Part shown: positions 7,779 to 15,503 of the stretch, piece by piece
Position numbering within the stretch: position 1 is the first letter of the stretch
How the letters are laid out: every line of letters begins with the position of its first letter
DNA from: Selenomonadales bacterium UBA7018
GTDB lineage: Bacteria > Bacillota > Negativicutes > Selenomonadales > Selenomonadaceae
Direction: 5' to 3'
Length of the DNA: 43,221 nucleotides
Assembly: GCA_002448305.1 (NCBI GenBank)
Contig: DJWY01000021.1
Coordinates: 90,644-133,864, forward strand
The notes under the pieces: generated by a model
Told to the model about the DNA's origin: nothing
The model's input: only the letters and a program-made list of their open reading frames with translations
Database searches by the model: none
Position numbers and translations under genes: made by a program

Positions 7779-8681
7779 CTATCTGCAAGAATTGATTATT
7801 CGAGAAATGCCTTCTTCAAATGAAATTTGCGGCTCAAAACCTGTGTCCCGTGTTAAGTCAGAAATGTCCGCTTTCAGATACATCACTTGATTTTTTGAAT
7901 ATGGTTTGCCGCCGAAAACTAGCGGCACATTCGGCTTCATCAGCCTATGAATTGTTTTGATGTAAGATTTAAGAGGTAGACTCTGCCCCCCCCCCAATGT
8001 ATATGCGCCATTGGTCGGGCATTGACCTAACAATCTGAAAGCGCGTCCGGCGTCGTCAGCGTGAAGATAATCCCAAATTTGCTCGCAAGGCGTCAAAACC
8101 GGCTGAACATTTTTTCGATAGCAATCAATGACATAACTAATTAAGGTATTGGCACCGTCATTTTTTCCGTAAATGCTAAGAATCCGCGTCCAGACAAAAT
8201 TTAAGCCAAGAGACGCGCAAAGCATTTCAGCCAATTTACCGGCGGCAAATTTCGATACACCATAAGCGGTAAAAGGTTTAATCGGCGTTTCGCGGTTCAG
8301 CGGCTTATCGCTCAAGCCATATTCAGCTTGCGAGCCCGCAAAGATAAATTTTTTACAGCCGCACTTTTTAGCAAGCCTAACGGCGTCGAGTGTGTAGCGA
8401 ATATTTTCTTCATGAGCGTCAACATTTGTTCGCCCTTCATGCGTCGTCGCCGCCCAAGCGAAATGATAGAAAATATCAGCGTCATTAAAATCCGGCTCAC
8501 AATTTGCCAGCTCGTCTAAATTCGCCTCAATGATTTTTAGATTAGGCGATTGCGGCAGGCGATAAAAATTTTTCGAGTTGCGATGGATTATGGCAACAAC
8601 TTCAACGCCACTTCTTAAACATTCTTCAATCGTCGCAACGCCGAGCATACTTGTTGCGCCAGTCACTACAATTTTTCTCAA
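7779..8681 (-). CDS. NAD-dependent epimerase/reductase with a G10 tract (in frame)
   Basis: Short-chain dehydrogenase of the nucleotide-sugar epimerase family, 300 aa. Its Rossmann motif is VTGATSMLGVAT at the N-terminus. GSQAEYG and YGVSK carry the catalytic Ser and Tyr/Lys. The size and position suggest a reductase or epimerase finishing the branched or dideoxy sugar, comparable to RfbJ or YerF, but this is inference. Codons near residue 229-232 (LGGGQ) are read through ten consecutive Gs (7986-7995). With 11 Gs translation ends after six codons at TAA; with 9 it ends at TGA about 16 codons on. As written the gene is ON. The start is TTG, overlapping the stop of the ThDP enzyme as TTGA, with GGGAG eight bases upstream. 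Confidence 0.82.
   Translation of the reverse strand: MRKIVVTGATSMLGVATIEECLRSGVEVVAIIHRNSKNFYRLPQSPNLKIIEANLDELANCEPDFNDADIFYHFAWAATTHEGRTNVDAHEENIRYTLDAVRLAKKCGCKKFIFAGSQAEYGLSDKPLNRETPIKPFTAYGVSKFAAGKLAEMLCASLGLNFVWTRILSIYGKNDGANTLISYVIDCYRKNVQPVLTPCEQIWDYLHADDAGRAFRLLGQCPTNGAYTLGGGQSLPLKSYIKTIHRLMKPNVPLVFGGKPYSKNQVMYLKADISDLTRDTGFEPQISFEEGISRIINSCR
7986..7995 (-). repeat. Poly-G tract (G10), phase-variation candidate
   Basis: Ten Gs on the coding strand in context T-G10-CA, two-thirds of the way into the epimerase gene. Frame is maintained at 10 (or 7 or 13) and lost at 9 or 11. Confidence 0.85.
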
Positions 8682-10477
8682 AGCATTTTCTCCCTATCTG
8701 CTACCATATTTCTTTCCATTTCCTCCCTACTTAAGAAGGGGAACATATCTTCATATTCATGCGCAATCAACGTACCGTCCTGCATTTTTTCGGAAGAGAT
8801 ACGCGGTTGCAAAACTTGCCATTCTTGAGTAACGACTTTGCAAATAACCGGCTCATTACATTCGAGCACTTCAGCAATTTTTTCGTTCATTTCTTCTGGC
8901 GTCCTAATTTCTACGCCTTTAATGTCGTAAGCCTGCGAAATTTTTATAGAATCGGGGCACCAAACGCCGGTAGCGGGGCTTTCGCCAATAAAACGGTCTT
9001 CCATGAAATTATGTTGCGTATTGCGAATCAGGAGATAACCGTTATTGTCCAATATGAATACTTTAATAGGAAGATTATTCGCGCGAATGGTGGCGAATTC
9101 CTGTATATTCATTTGTAAGCTACCGTCGCCGGTAATGACAATGGTATTTTTACGGTCATTCGCCATACACGCCCCGATTGCCGCGCACCAATAGCCCATG
9201 GAAGAAAGCCCGCCTGTTGTCAAAAATTTTTGCCCTTGCTTTATCTTCCATGTTTGACAAGCGATATGGAAGCAAGAGCCGGTATCAACTACAATCATCG
9301 AATTAGAATTCGCCATTTCGGAAAGTTTGTGCACGAAATAATATGAGTTAATAGGGAATTCCTTTTCATATTTTGCTTGCATGACGGGATAATTATTTTT
9401 CCACTGGTTACAAAGAAAAATCCATTCATCATATTTTGGCAAAGAAATTCCTTTGACTTTTTTCGACAGATCTTGGAGAAAAATTTTACAATCGCATTCG
9501 ACTTTATAATCAATTTTAACTCCAGTTTTATCAAGCTCTTTTCTATCTATGTCGACTACAAATTTATAAGCATTGCGCCCAAATTTTTCCGGCGTATATC
9601 CTACGGTCGCTGACGATAAACGACAACCTACGCTGATTATCAAATCTGCATTTTGCAACGCAATATTGGCAGAACGTTCTCCATAGTTGCCGGGACGCCC
9701 AACATAAAGGTCGTTGTCGGATTCCAAAAGGTCAATGCCTAAACGCGAAGTAATGACCGGAATACGCAACGCCATAACTAATTGACGGAATTCTTTACGC
9801 GCATTTGCCAGACTGATTCCTTGACCGACCAAAAATACAGGGCGTTTAGATTGTTGCAACCTTTCTAAAAGATTATCTACGGCATTACTTAAGGACACGT
9901 GCGAGATAACATTTGTTTCATCTGGAAAATAATCTTCTTGCGGAATATTGTCTATGCTCATGCGCTGAATATCGAGAGGAACGTCAATCCAGACCGGTCC
10001 AGGACGTCCGCCTGTGCAAATATGATAGGCTTTTTCTAAGTAGTATTTTAACTTGCGAACATTATCGATTGTAATGAAATATTTTGTTATGCTTTGCACC
10101 AAAGGCTTTATGTTAATGCCTTGAATGCCATGCTGACGAATTCCGGTTTTCTCTTGATATTGCACAAAGCTAAGCGCAGATTGACCAGAAATAATAATCA
10201 TAGGCGACGAGTCAGTCCAACCACCAACGACGCCATTCAACGCATTAATGCTACCAGGACCAGCAGTCACCATGACGATAGCCGGTTTATTTGTTATTCT
10301 TCCGTAAGCGTCGGCGGACATTGACGCGGCCTGTTCATGATGATGACAGATTATTTTATAGTTTTTATTTTTTCCAACCGCGTCATTAAGCCACATAGCT
10401 TGCCCGCCGGTAATCATAAAGGTCGTATCTACTCCCTTATCAGAAAAAAATTTGATGATGTACTCGGAAACATTCAT
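8678..10477 (-). CDS. Thiamine diphosphate enzyme, acetolactate-synthase-like (possible YerE-type sugar acyltransferase)
   Basis: ThDP-dependent enzyme of the acetohydroxyacid synthase/pyruvate oxidase family, 599 aa with all three domains. The cofactor-activating Glu48 is in HHHEQAASM, and TAGPGSINALNG follows. The central domain is the FAD/nucleotide-type fold, and the ThDP-Mg motif GDGSLQMN ... DNNGY is in the C-terminal third. Lying in a CDP-sugar operon, it is more likely to transfer an acyl group from a 2-oxo acid to a keto sugar, as YerE does in yersiniose synthesis, than to make valine precursors. No regulatory small subunit is adjacent. AAAGGAGG sits eight bases before the ATG. The family is firm; the substrate is inferred from context. 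Confidence 0.85.
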   Translation of the reverse strand: MNVSEYIIKFFSDKGVDTTFMITGGQAMWLNDAVGKNKNYKIICHHHEQAASMSADAYGRITNKPAIVMVTAGPGSINALNGVVGGWTDSSPMIIISGQSALSFVQYQEKTGIRQHGIQGINIKPLVQSITKYFITIDNVRKLKYYLEKAYHICTGGRPGPVWIDVPLDIQRMSIDNIPQEDYFPDETNVISHVSLSNAVDNLLERLQQSKRPVFLVGQGISLANARKEFRQLVMALRIPVITSRLGIDLLESDNDLYVGRPGNYGERSANIALQNADLIISVGCRLSSATVGYTPEKFGRNAYKFVVDIDRKELDKTGVKIDYKVECDCKIFLQDLSKKVKGISLPKYDEWIFLCNQWKNNYPVMQAKYEKEFPINSYYFVHKLSEMANSNSMIVVDTGSCFHIACQTWKIKQGQKFLTTGGLSSMGYWCAAIGACMANDRKNTIVITGDGSLQMNIQEFATIRANNLPIKVFILDNNGYLLIRNTQHNFMEDRFIGESPATGVWCPDSIKISQAYDIKGVEIRTPEEMNEKIAEVLECNEPVICKVVTQEWQVLQPRISSEKMQDGTLIAHEYEDMFPFLSREEMERNMVADREKML

Positions 10478-10494
10478 TGGAAAACCTCCTTTGT

Positions 10495-11538
10495 TTATAA
10501 AAGAGCTTCTATCTGGTAGTCTTCTTTTTGTTTGGACTTTTTATATTTCAACTCTTGCGCTACTTCAACGATTATATCTTCTTGTCCGCCGACCGCCTTT
10601 CTTTTGCCCACTTCCATAAAAATATCTCTAGCATCTACCCCAAAAAATTTCGCGGCGTGTATAACATGAGTTTTGAAAGCGGAAAAGACGCCCGCTTGAC
10701 CGCTAACTATAGAAATAGGATCCGGCGAGGCAGTTTTTTTCATGATAGCAGGCATTACATTATCTACGCAATCTAGCATTTTATAAAGGTTAGCGTTTAT
10801 CCTTATATCGCATTTCTGCAACAACGCTATCAGAGCCTCAAGTTGACAATTTCCGGCACCCGCTCCGAAACCCGCAAGTGTCCCGTCCGCAATGCTGGCA
10901 CCTTCCTTAATCGCGACATACATATTTGCTACCGCAATGCCTAAATTGTTATGCGCATGAAAACCAACTCGGATATCCAAATTTTCGCAAAGCAACGCAA
11001 CCGTCCTTTTAACCATTTCCATAGTAGACGCCCCTGCAGAGTCCATTAGAATTACGCCCTTTGCCCCGTAGGATTCTATTTTCCTTGATTCCTCTAAAAT
11101 CTTTTCAGCTGACGCCATGTGATACATCATTAAAATTCCGTAGACTTCTTTTTTATTTTTGGCAAGGTATTCGATATGCGCCTTTGTCGTGTCCGCTTCC
11201 GTGCAATGACAACCGATTTTAAATATTTCTACGCCGTCTTCTATCGCCGGAATAAGCTGGTCTTTTATCGTGCCAAAGCCAGGAATCATATATGCTCCAA
11301 GCTTAGTTCGTTTAAGATATTTTCTGGCCGTCGAAAGCATTTCATGATCTGTCAAAAGCGAAAGCCCCACTTGCAACGAAGAGGCTCCCAAGCCATTTCC
11401 ATGCCCTACAATTACAGCATCCATGCCAGCTTCGTCCATCGCCAAGCAGTAATCGCGAATTTGTTCCTTAGTTAGTTGATGATTTATAGCATGCGAGCCG
11501 TCACGTAACGTCGCGTCGAAAATTTTTAGTCTGCGCAT
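10495..11538 (-). CDS. 4-hydroxy-2-oxovalerate aldolase-type enzyme
   Basis: HMGL-like TIM-barrel aldolase of the DmpG/MhpE family, 347 aa. The family cleaves 4-hydroxy-2-oxo acids to pyruvate and an aldehyde, and is reversible. DATLRDGSHAINHQ supplies the catalytic Arg, metal-binding Asp and His, and GFHAHNN supplies two further metal-binding His. GAGAGNCQLEAL and the C-terminal dimerisation/communication region are present. It overlaps the acetaldehyde dehydrogenase gene by 13 bases, the usual channelling partner. In catabolic clusters this pair finishes meta-cleavage of aromatics, but no such genes are here. In a sugar operon the reverse direction, making a 2-oxo acid from pyruvate and an aldehyde, is a reasonable alternative. 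Confidence 0.85.
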   Translation of the reverse strand: MRRLKIFDATLRDGSHAINHQLTKEQIRDYCLAMDEAGMDAVIVGHGNGLGASSLQVGLSLLTDHEMLSTARKYLKRTKLGAYMIPGFGTIKDQLIPAIEDGVEIFKIGCHCTEADTTKAHIEYLAKNKKEVYGILMMYHMASAEKILEESRKIESYGAKGVILMDSAGASTMEMVKRTVALLCENLDIRVGFHAHNNLGIAVANMYVAIKEGASIADGTLAGFGAGAGNCQLEALIALLQKCDIRINANLYKMLDCVDNVMPAIMKKTASPDPISIVSGQAGVFSAFKTHVIHAAKFFGVDARDIFMEVGKRKAVGGQEDIIVEVAQELKYKKSKQKEDYQIEALL

Positions 11539-12449
11539 ATGGATTTACACCTTTTTTCTTTAAGAAATGTTTTAGCGTAATGTTCAGCAACTTCTATGGA
11601 AGCAGAGGTTATTATATCAAGATTACCGGCATATTTCGGAAGATAATCGCCTTGACCCACGACCTCAACCGCCGTCGTCACCCGCTTGTTATCAAAGACA
11701 GGCTCGTACAACAAATGATAACCAGGTACATATTTTTGAATTTTCTTTTCCATATCCTTGACTGCTTTTATTATGGACGGCATATCCGGATTATCGATAA
11801 TCGCGTAAACGGTATTGCGCATATGCACGGGCGGTTCTGCAGAATTCAAAATGATAATCGCCTTAGCGTCGGGCGTTTTAGTGAAATATTTCAATGCGTC
11901 GCTAGTCGTTTGCGTAAATTCGTCAATGTTCGCCCTTGTGCCGGCACCCGCAGATTTAGAAGAAATGCTAGCGACAATTTCAATATATCGTACGGAATTT
12001 GGATTGACATTTTTAATAGCAACTGCTAACGGCACGGTCGCTTGTCCACCGCACGTGACCATATTGACATTATTAACTTTCATGCATTTCTGCAAGTTCA
12101 AAACAGGGACACACATTTTCCCCACTCGCGCTGGCGTTAAATCAATTGCAAATTTATTCAGCCTGCTAAAAATTGGTGCGTGTTCTTTATGGGCTTCCGC
12201 GTTCGTCGCGTCGAAAATAATTTCGTAATTATCGGCGTCCTCAACGATAGCGTCAATTGATTTAGTTGAAACTTTAATACCCATTTCAGCGGCCATTTTT
12301 ATACCTTTAGAAGTGGTAGACCTGCCAGAAAAAAGACTGCATTCTAGCCACGGAGAACGCTTAATTTTTATGAGAAGGTCAGAACCTATATTGCCCGTTC
12401 CGAGTATGGCCACTTTAAGTTTAGATAAGCTATTGCCCAAATTAAACAT
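11526..12449 (-). CDS. Acylating acetaldehyde dehydrogenase
   Basis: DmpF/MhpF family, 307 aa from the ATG at 12449. It interconverts acetaldehyde and acetyl-CoA with NAD(H) and normally forms a complex with the following aldolase. The NAD motif AILGTGNIGSDLLIKI and the catalytic Cys in VTCGGQATVPLA are visible; the C-terminus keeps the SAGAGTRANIDEF and EVVGQGDYLPKYAGNLDI segments. A TTG-initiated form from 12473 and a TTG at 12440 (eight bases after GGGAG) are alternatives. The ATG and the GGGAG both lie in the 3' arm of a hairpin (12448-12481). The gene is therefore probably translated well only when the preceding frame runs into it. Confidence 0.85.
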   Translation of the reverse strand: MFNLGNSLSKLKVAILGTGNIGSDLLIKIKRSPWLECSLFSGRSTTSKGIKMAAEMGIKVSTKSIDAIVEDADNYEIIFDATNAEAHKEHAPIFSRLNKFAIDLTPARVGKMCVPVLNLQKCMKVNNVNMVTCGGQATVPLAVAIKNVNPNSVRYIEIVASISSKSAGAGTRANIDEFTQTTSDALKYFTKTPDAKAIIILNSAEPPVHMRNTVYAIIDNPDMPSIIKAVKDMEKKIQKYVPGYHLLYEPVFDNKRVTTAVEVVGQGDYLPKYAGNLDIITSASIEVAEHYAKTFLKEKRCKSICAD

Positions 12450-12481
12450 CTCCCGCCTTGTAATTGTAGACAACGGGAGAT
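12448..12481 (-). promoter_or_regulatory. Hairpin sequestering the start of the acetaldehyde dehydrogenase gene
   Basis: On the minus strand ATCTCCCG pairs perfectly with CGGGAGAT, extended inside by TTGT/ACAA around an eight-base loop. The 3' arm contains GGGAG and the first bases of the ATG at 12449. On the plus strand the same hairpin is followed by six Ts, so it could also stop antisense transcription. Confidence 0.7.
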
Positions 12482-12517
12482 TTTTTAATCGACAAGCTAC
12501 GCCATATGATTATAAGA

Positions 12518-13495
12518 CTAATGATTAAGGCAATTAGTTGCCCCCCCCCCCACTGCGTCGAAGTCAGCGGAGATAGACATTTCTTTAGCGACCATATCGA
12601 AAATATTTTCCCCCTTTAGCTTGTAATAACTTTTTAAATAATCATGACTGCCGACGACACTAGTAAATTCGTCGTTTATGGCAACTCGTTTCAAGAAAGC
12701 TTTTTCGCCTTTTAATTCGGCGATAATTTCCGCGATCGCCGAGCCAAAGCCACCGATTGTATTATTTTCCTCAACAGTGACAATCATCTTGCATTTGCGA
12801 GCGTACTCTTCGATAAGTTCAACGTCCATAGGTTTTACCGTCGGGAAAGTGAAAAACGCCGCGCTTATTCCCGCCGCATTTAAAGCTTTTGCCGCTCTGG
12901 AAGCCTCGTAGGAAATTGCGCCGGTCGAAAAAATCGCGCAGTCATTGCCGTCGAAAATTTTAATCGCTTTGCCGATTGTGTAGTTATCAATTTCGTGCTG
13001 ATGAATAAGCGATTCCCTTCCTCTGCCCAGACGAAGATAACACGGTTTGTCTACTTTGTAAGCCGCTAAAGTTACGGCGGCGGACTCGTAAGCATCAGCT
13101 GGAGAAAAAATTATCATGTTCGGCACTGCACGCATTATGGATAAATCTTCGGTGGAATGGTGAGTTATTCCGAGCGTACCGTAAGATATGCCCGCACCCG
13201 CAGAAATAATTTTCACGTTGGCTTGATGATAAGCTACGCAATTCCGCACTTGCTCTAGACAGCGCAACGCAGAAAAATTTGCAAGCGAATAAACAAAAAC
13301 TGTATTTCCTTCCAATGCTAACCCAGCGGCGACGGCTGCCATATTCTGTTCAGCTATTCCGACGTTTATAAATCGTTCGGGATTATTTTCTTGGAAGCTG
13401 TTGAAGAGACCAAATCCCATGTCGCCGACCAAAAGATAAAGATTTTTATCTTCAGCAACCAACGTAGAAAGTGTATTAACAAAAGCGTTTCTCAT
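12518..13495 (-). CDS. Transketolase, C-terminal subunit, with a terminal G11 tract
   Basis: Pyrimidine-binding plus C-terminal domains of a split transketolase, 325 aa. GIAEQNMAAVAAGLA contains the conserved catalytic Glu, and FAFS-like FVYSLANFSAL follows; the usual family ending is GSHDYLKSYYKL. Residues after about 310 are an atypical tail. There the frame crosses eleven Gs (12541-12551) and ends TNCLNH. With 10 Gs the tail becomes QLIALIISLIII followed by about 20 more residues and ends at 12442, overlapping the next start codon by eight bases; with 12 it stops at once. It overlaps the N-subunit by four bases (ATGA). Its role is probably a two-carbon transfer in sugar synthesis; the substrate is unknown. 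Confidence 0.88.
   Translation of the reverse strand: MRNAFVNTLSTLVAEDKNLYLLVGDMGFGLFNSFQENNPERFINVGIAEQNMAAVAAGLALEGNTVFVYSLANFSALRCLEQVRNCVAYHQANVKIISAGAGISYGTLGITHHSTEDLSIMRAVPNMIIFSPADAYESAAVTLAAYKVDKPCYLRLGRGRESLIHQHEIDNYTIGKAIKIFDGNDCAIFSTGAISYEASRAAKALNAAGISAAFFTFPTVKPMDVELIEEYARKCKMIVTVEENNTIGGFGSAIAEIIAELKGEKAFLKRVAINDEFTSVVGSHDYLKSYYKLKGENIFDMVAKEMSISADFDAVGGGATNCLNH
12541..12551 (-). repeat. Poly-G tract (G11) at the end of the transketolase C-subunit
   Basis: Eleven Gs in context T-G11-CA. Three length classes give three different C-termini. Only the G10 class (also 7 or 13) reads on through the hairpin at 12448-12481 to the next start codon. Confidence 0.85.
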
Positions 13496-14298
13496 GGGCG
13501 TTGTCTCTCCAATTCCATAACGGCATTATCATAAGCTTCGCCTTGTGGGTCGCGATAATGCCACAAGTTATTATTTTCCATGAATGAGACGCCCTTGCCC
13601 TTGACGGTGTTAGCGATTATGCATGTCGGCTTAGTCTCATCCACGTAAAGCAATGCCGCCTTCAAAACGGCGTGGTCGTGCCCGTTTACGCTTTGAACGT
13701 GCCAGCCAAAAGAGTCGAACTTACTTTCAAAGTCGCGCATGTCCAAAATATCAGCGGTCTTGCCCATAGCTTGCAAGCCGTTGCAGTCAACTATCATCGT
13801 CAGATTATTCAATTTCTGCTGACGAGCGAACAACGCCATTTCCCAAACCGAGCCTTCGTTACATTCTCCGTCGCCGGCAATAACAAAAGTTCTATAATGA
13901 CGACCGGCTTTTTTCCCGGCAAGAGCAATGCCCGCCGCCATTCCGACGCCTTGACCGAGCGAGCCGGTAGAAATTTCAATGCCCGCAACGTGATTGTGCG
14001 AGACGTGGCAGGATAATTTGCTACCGTTCATGCCGTAAGTTTGAAGCTCCTTTTTATCCATAAGCCCAATTTCAGCCAATGCCGCATATATCGCGGCTCC
14101 GGCGTGACCTTTGCTCAAAATAATCCGAGTGCGCTCTTTGTCCCTGCGCAAAAGCTGCTCCTTGTCAACAAAGTCCGTGTACAGGACAGCGACAATATCC
14201 GCTACAGAAAACACCGAGCCGATATGCGAAGCGTGAGCCGAATGCACCATATCCAAAACATCGCGACGGATTTGCCACGCCAAAATTTTACTTTCCAT
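13492..14298 (-). CDS. Transketolase, N-terminal subunit
   Basis: ThDP-binding half of a split transketolase, 268 aa. SKGHAGAAIYAALA carries the conserved His, and GSLGQGVGMAAGIALAGK and the ThDP-Mg motif GDGECNEGSVWEMA ... DCNGLQ follow. With the next gene it makes a complete transketolase-like enzyme. Split transketolases are common in anaerobes for the pentose phosphate pathway, but placement inside a CDP-sugar operon suggests a dedicated role in building an unusual sugar. GGTGGTGA precedes the ATG, 16 bases after the FkbM gene. It overlaps its partner gene by four bases. Confidence 0.9.
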   Translation of the reverse strand: MESKILAWQIRRDVLDMVHSAHASHIGSVFSVADIVAVLYTDFVDKEQLLRRDKERTRIILSKGHAGAAIYAALAEIGLMDKKELQTYGMNGSKLSCHVSHNHVAGIEISTGSLGQGVGMAAGIALAGKKAGRHYRTFVIAGDGECNEGSVWEMALFARQQKLNNLTMIVDCNGLQAMGKTADILDMRDFESKFDSFGWHVQSVNGHDHAVLKAALLYVDETKPTCIIANTVKGKGVSFMENNNLWHYRDPQGEAYDNAVMELERQRP

Positions 14299-14314
14299 TT
14301 ATTCACCACCAAAA

Positions 14315-15178
14315 TTAATCAATGACACCATTTTTAATGAAGAAAACATCTCCTCTTGTCCATGAGCCAGGCCAAGGTTCAATATTTGGTAAAGCTTCAA
14401 TCGGATACAAAGTTTCTTTGCCTCCATCGAAATTAATAAAGTGCGAATAATGTTCCGTAAGTAATTTCATCAACTCTTCCATGCGTCCCGATTTATGCCA
14501 TGTTGTAATATTATATTCTACAAAAAGTGGTACGGGATTTTCTCTGATAAGATTTTTAGCACCAAGTAAAACTTGCGGTTCAAAGCCCTCTGTATCAATC
14601 CACACATATTTAACATCTGCTGCCGAGATTTTGTTTTCGCTAAGATAACCGTCAACGGGAATGATTTTGATAATTTCAGGCGAAGTATACGAAAAAAAAT
14701 CATGATGTTGAACAACGCTATTTGCGCCTGGCTCTTGCAAAGTTCTATACATAGTCATTTCATCAAACTTATCTCCGACCCCACAGTTGACGGCGGTTGT
14801 TTTATCTTCCATGTCATTAAGGATTAAATTCATGCGTAGACACTTGAAATTTTCGACGTCTGGTTCAAAGGCAAGAAGTTTCAGATTCGGTGCGAATTTC
14901 TTTAAGAAGTAAATGCCGGTTGTGCCGATATTTGCGCCTAAATCCAGAAAATATCCTGCGCTGTCATCGACGTTGTAATATTTCTTAGACAATTCGTAAA
15001 AACGTTTCATGTCACTGCCTGCAAAATTAACGCGTTCTGTATACATGCTACGCATAACTCCATCATTCTCTGCAGTGGCGATGTATGAAAGGTCTTCAAC
15101 TGTGCACGTAATGTATTTACCTAATTTCCGACTAACGGCAAGGTTCAGCCAGATACGAACATGCCCCCCCCACATCAT
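14315..15178 (-). CDS. FkbM-family methyltransferase, C-terminal fragment (frame-shifted, OFF)
   Basis: 287-codon frame holding the whole FkbM methyltransferase domain: the SAM motif FLDLGANIGTTG, the acidic EPDVENF and the WIDTEGFEPQ segment. FkbM enzymes O-methylate sugars or similar hydroxyls using SAM. The frame opens at an ATG (15178) adjoining a G8 tract and has no ribosome site. Its true beginning is the 111-codon frame at 15132-15467, in the other reading frame. Loss of one G (G7) or gain of two (G10) would join them into a protein of 383 or 384 aa. In this sequence the gene is therefore OFF, unless the count is a consensus error. Confidence 0.8.
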   Translation of the reverse strand: MMWGGHVRIWLNLAVSRKLGKYITCTVEDLSYIATAENDGVMRSMYTERVNFAGSDMKRFYELSKKYYNVDDSAGYFLDLGANIGTTGIYFLKKFAPNLKLLAFEPDVENFKCLRMNLILNDMEDKTTAVNCGVGDKFDEMTMYRTLQEPGANSVVQHHDFFSYTSPEIIKIIPVDGYLSENKISAADVKYVWIDTEGFEPQVLLGAKNLIRENPVPLFVEYNITTWHKSGRMEELMKLLTEHYSHFINFDGGKETLYPIEALPNIEPWPGSWTRGDVFFIKNGVID

Positions 15179-15467
15179 TTAACAGCGTGTATACTGCCTT
15201 GGGGTGTTGCGTCCAACTGTTCATGTCCAGCGCGTAAATTATTTTTTCGAATGGCAACTTCAAAACTTGAGCGGTCGCATTGAAGAAATTTCTTGCGCCC
15301 TGTTCAAAAATCAAGAGCCAGTCCCAAGCATCATGCTTAAGTAAAATTTCCGACACAGGAGTTTCAGGCGTCATTGTGCCGACGATTTCGATTTCTTTTT
15401 TGTCGGCGGCTTGTTCCAACCATTGCGTACTTACACCTACATAATCCCAAATCAAAACCTTAAACAT
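15132..15467 (-). CDS. N-terminal fragment of the FkbM methyltransferase gene
   Basis: 111 codons with a good ribosome site (AAAGGAGG, seven bases before the ATG), so this is where the methyltransferase gene really starts. The sequence MFKVLIWDYVGVSTQW and the following hundred residues resemble a small Rossmann-like domain found with sugar-modifying enzymes; I do not recognise a catalytic motif. The last ten codons after the G8 tract (15164-15171) are out of frame and end at TAG. It overlaps the C-terminal fragment by 47 bases. As a separate gene it would be a stump; it is best read as half of a phase-variable gene. Confidence 0.75.
   Translation of the reverse strand: MFKVLIWDYVGVSTQWLEQAADKKEIEIVGTMTPETPVSEILLKHDAWDWLLIFEQGARNFFNATAQVLKLPFEKIIYALDMNSWTQHPKAVYTLLNDVGGACSYLAEPCR
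15164..15171 (-). repeat. Poly-G tract (G8) interrupting the FkbM gene
   Basis: Eight Gs in context T-G8-CA, codon 99 of the N-terminal frame. G7 or G10 gives one continuous open frame; G8 and G9 do not. It is the shortest of the four tracts and the only one out of frame. Confidence 0.85.
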
Positions 15468-15503
15468 TTAAATCCTCCTTTAGGGTTTACATTGAGCAAC
15501 GAT

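Noticed and set aside
10495..12449. Fragment of an aromatic meta-cleavage pathway
   Set aside because: Only the aldolase and dehydrogenase are present; no ring-cleaving dioxygenase, hydrolase or hydratase is near, and both are embedded in a sugar operon with overlapping genes.
12448..12481. Ordinary terminator ending the glycan operon
   Set aside because: The T run is on the plus strand, where no gene is read. On the operon strand the hairpin runs into a start codon and no T run follows.
12541..12551. Poly-C runs as assembly gaps or sequencing artefacts
   Set aside because: Three of four tracts keep long genes exactly in frame and all four lie in one glycan operon with the same flanks. A one-base error in a given tract remains possible, but the tracts themselves are real features.
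15132..15467. An independent 111-residue hypothetical protein
   Set aside because: It has the ribosome site of the FkbM gene, ends ten codons after a G8 tract, and the next frame continues a complete methyltransferase. It is better read as one frame-shifted gene.
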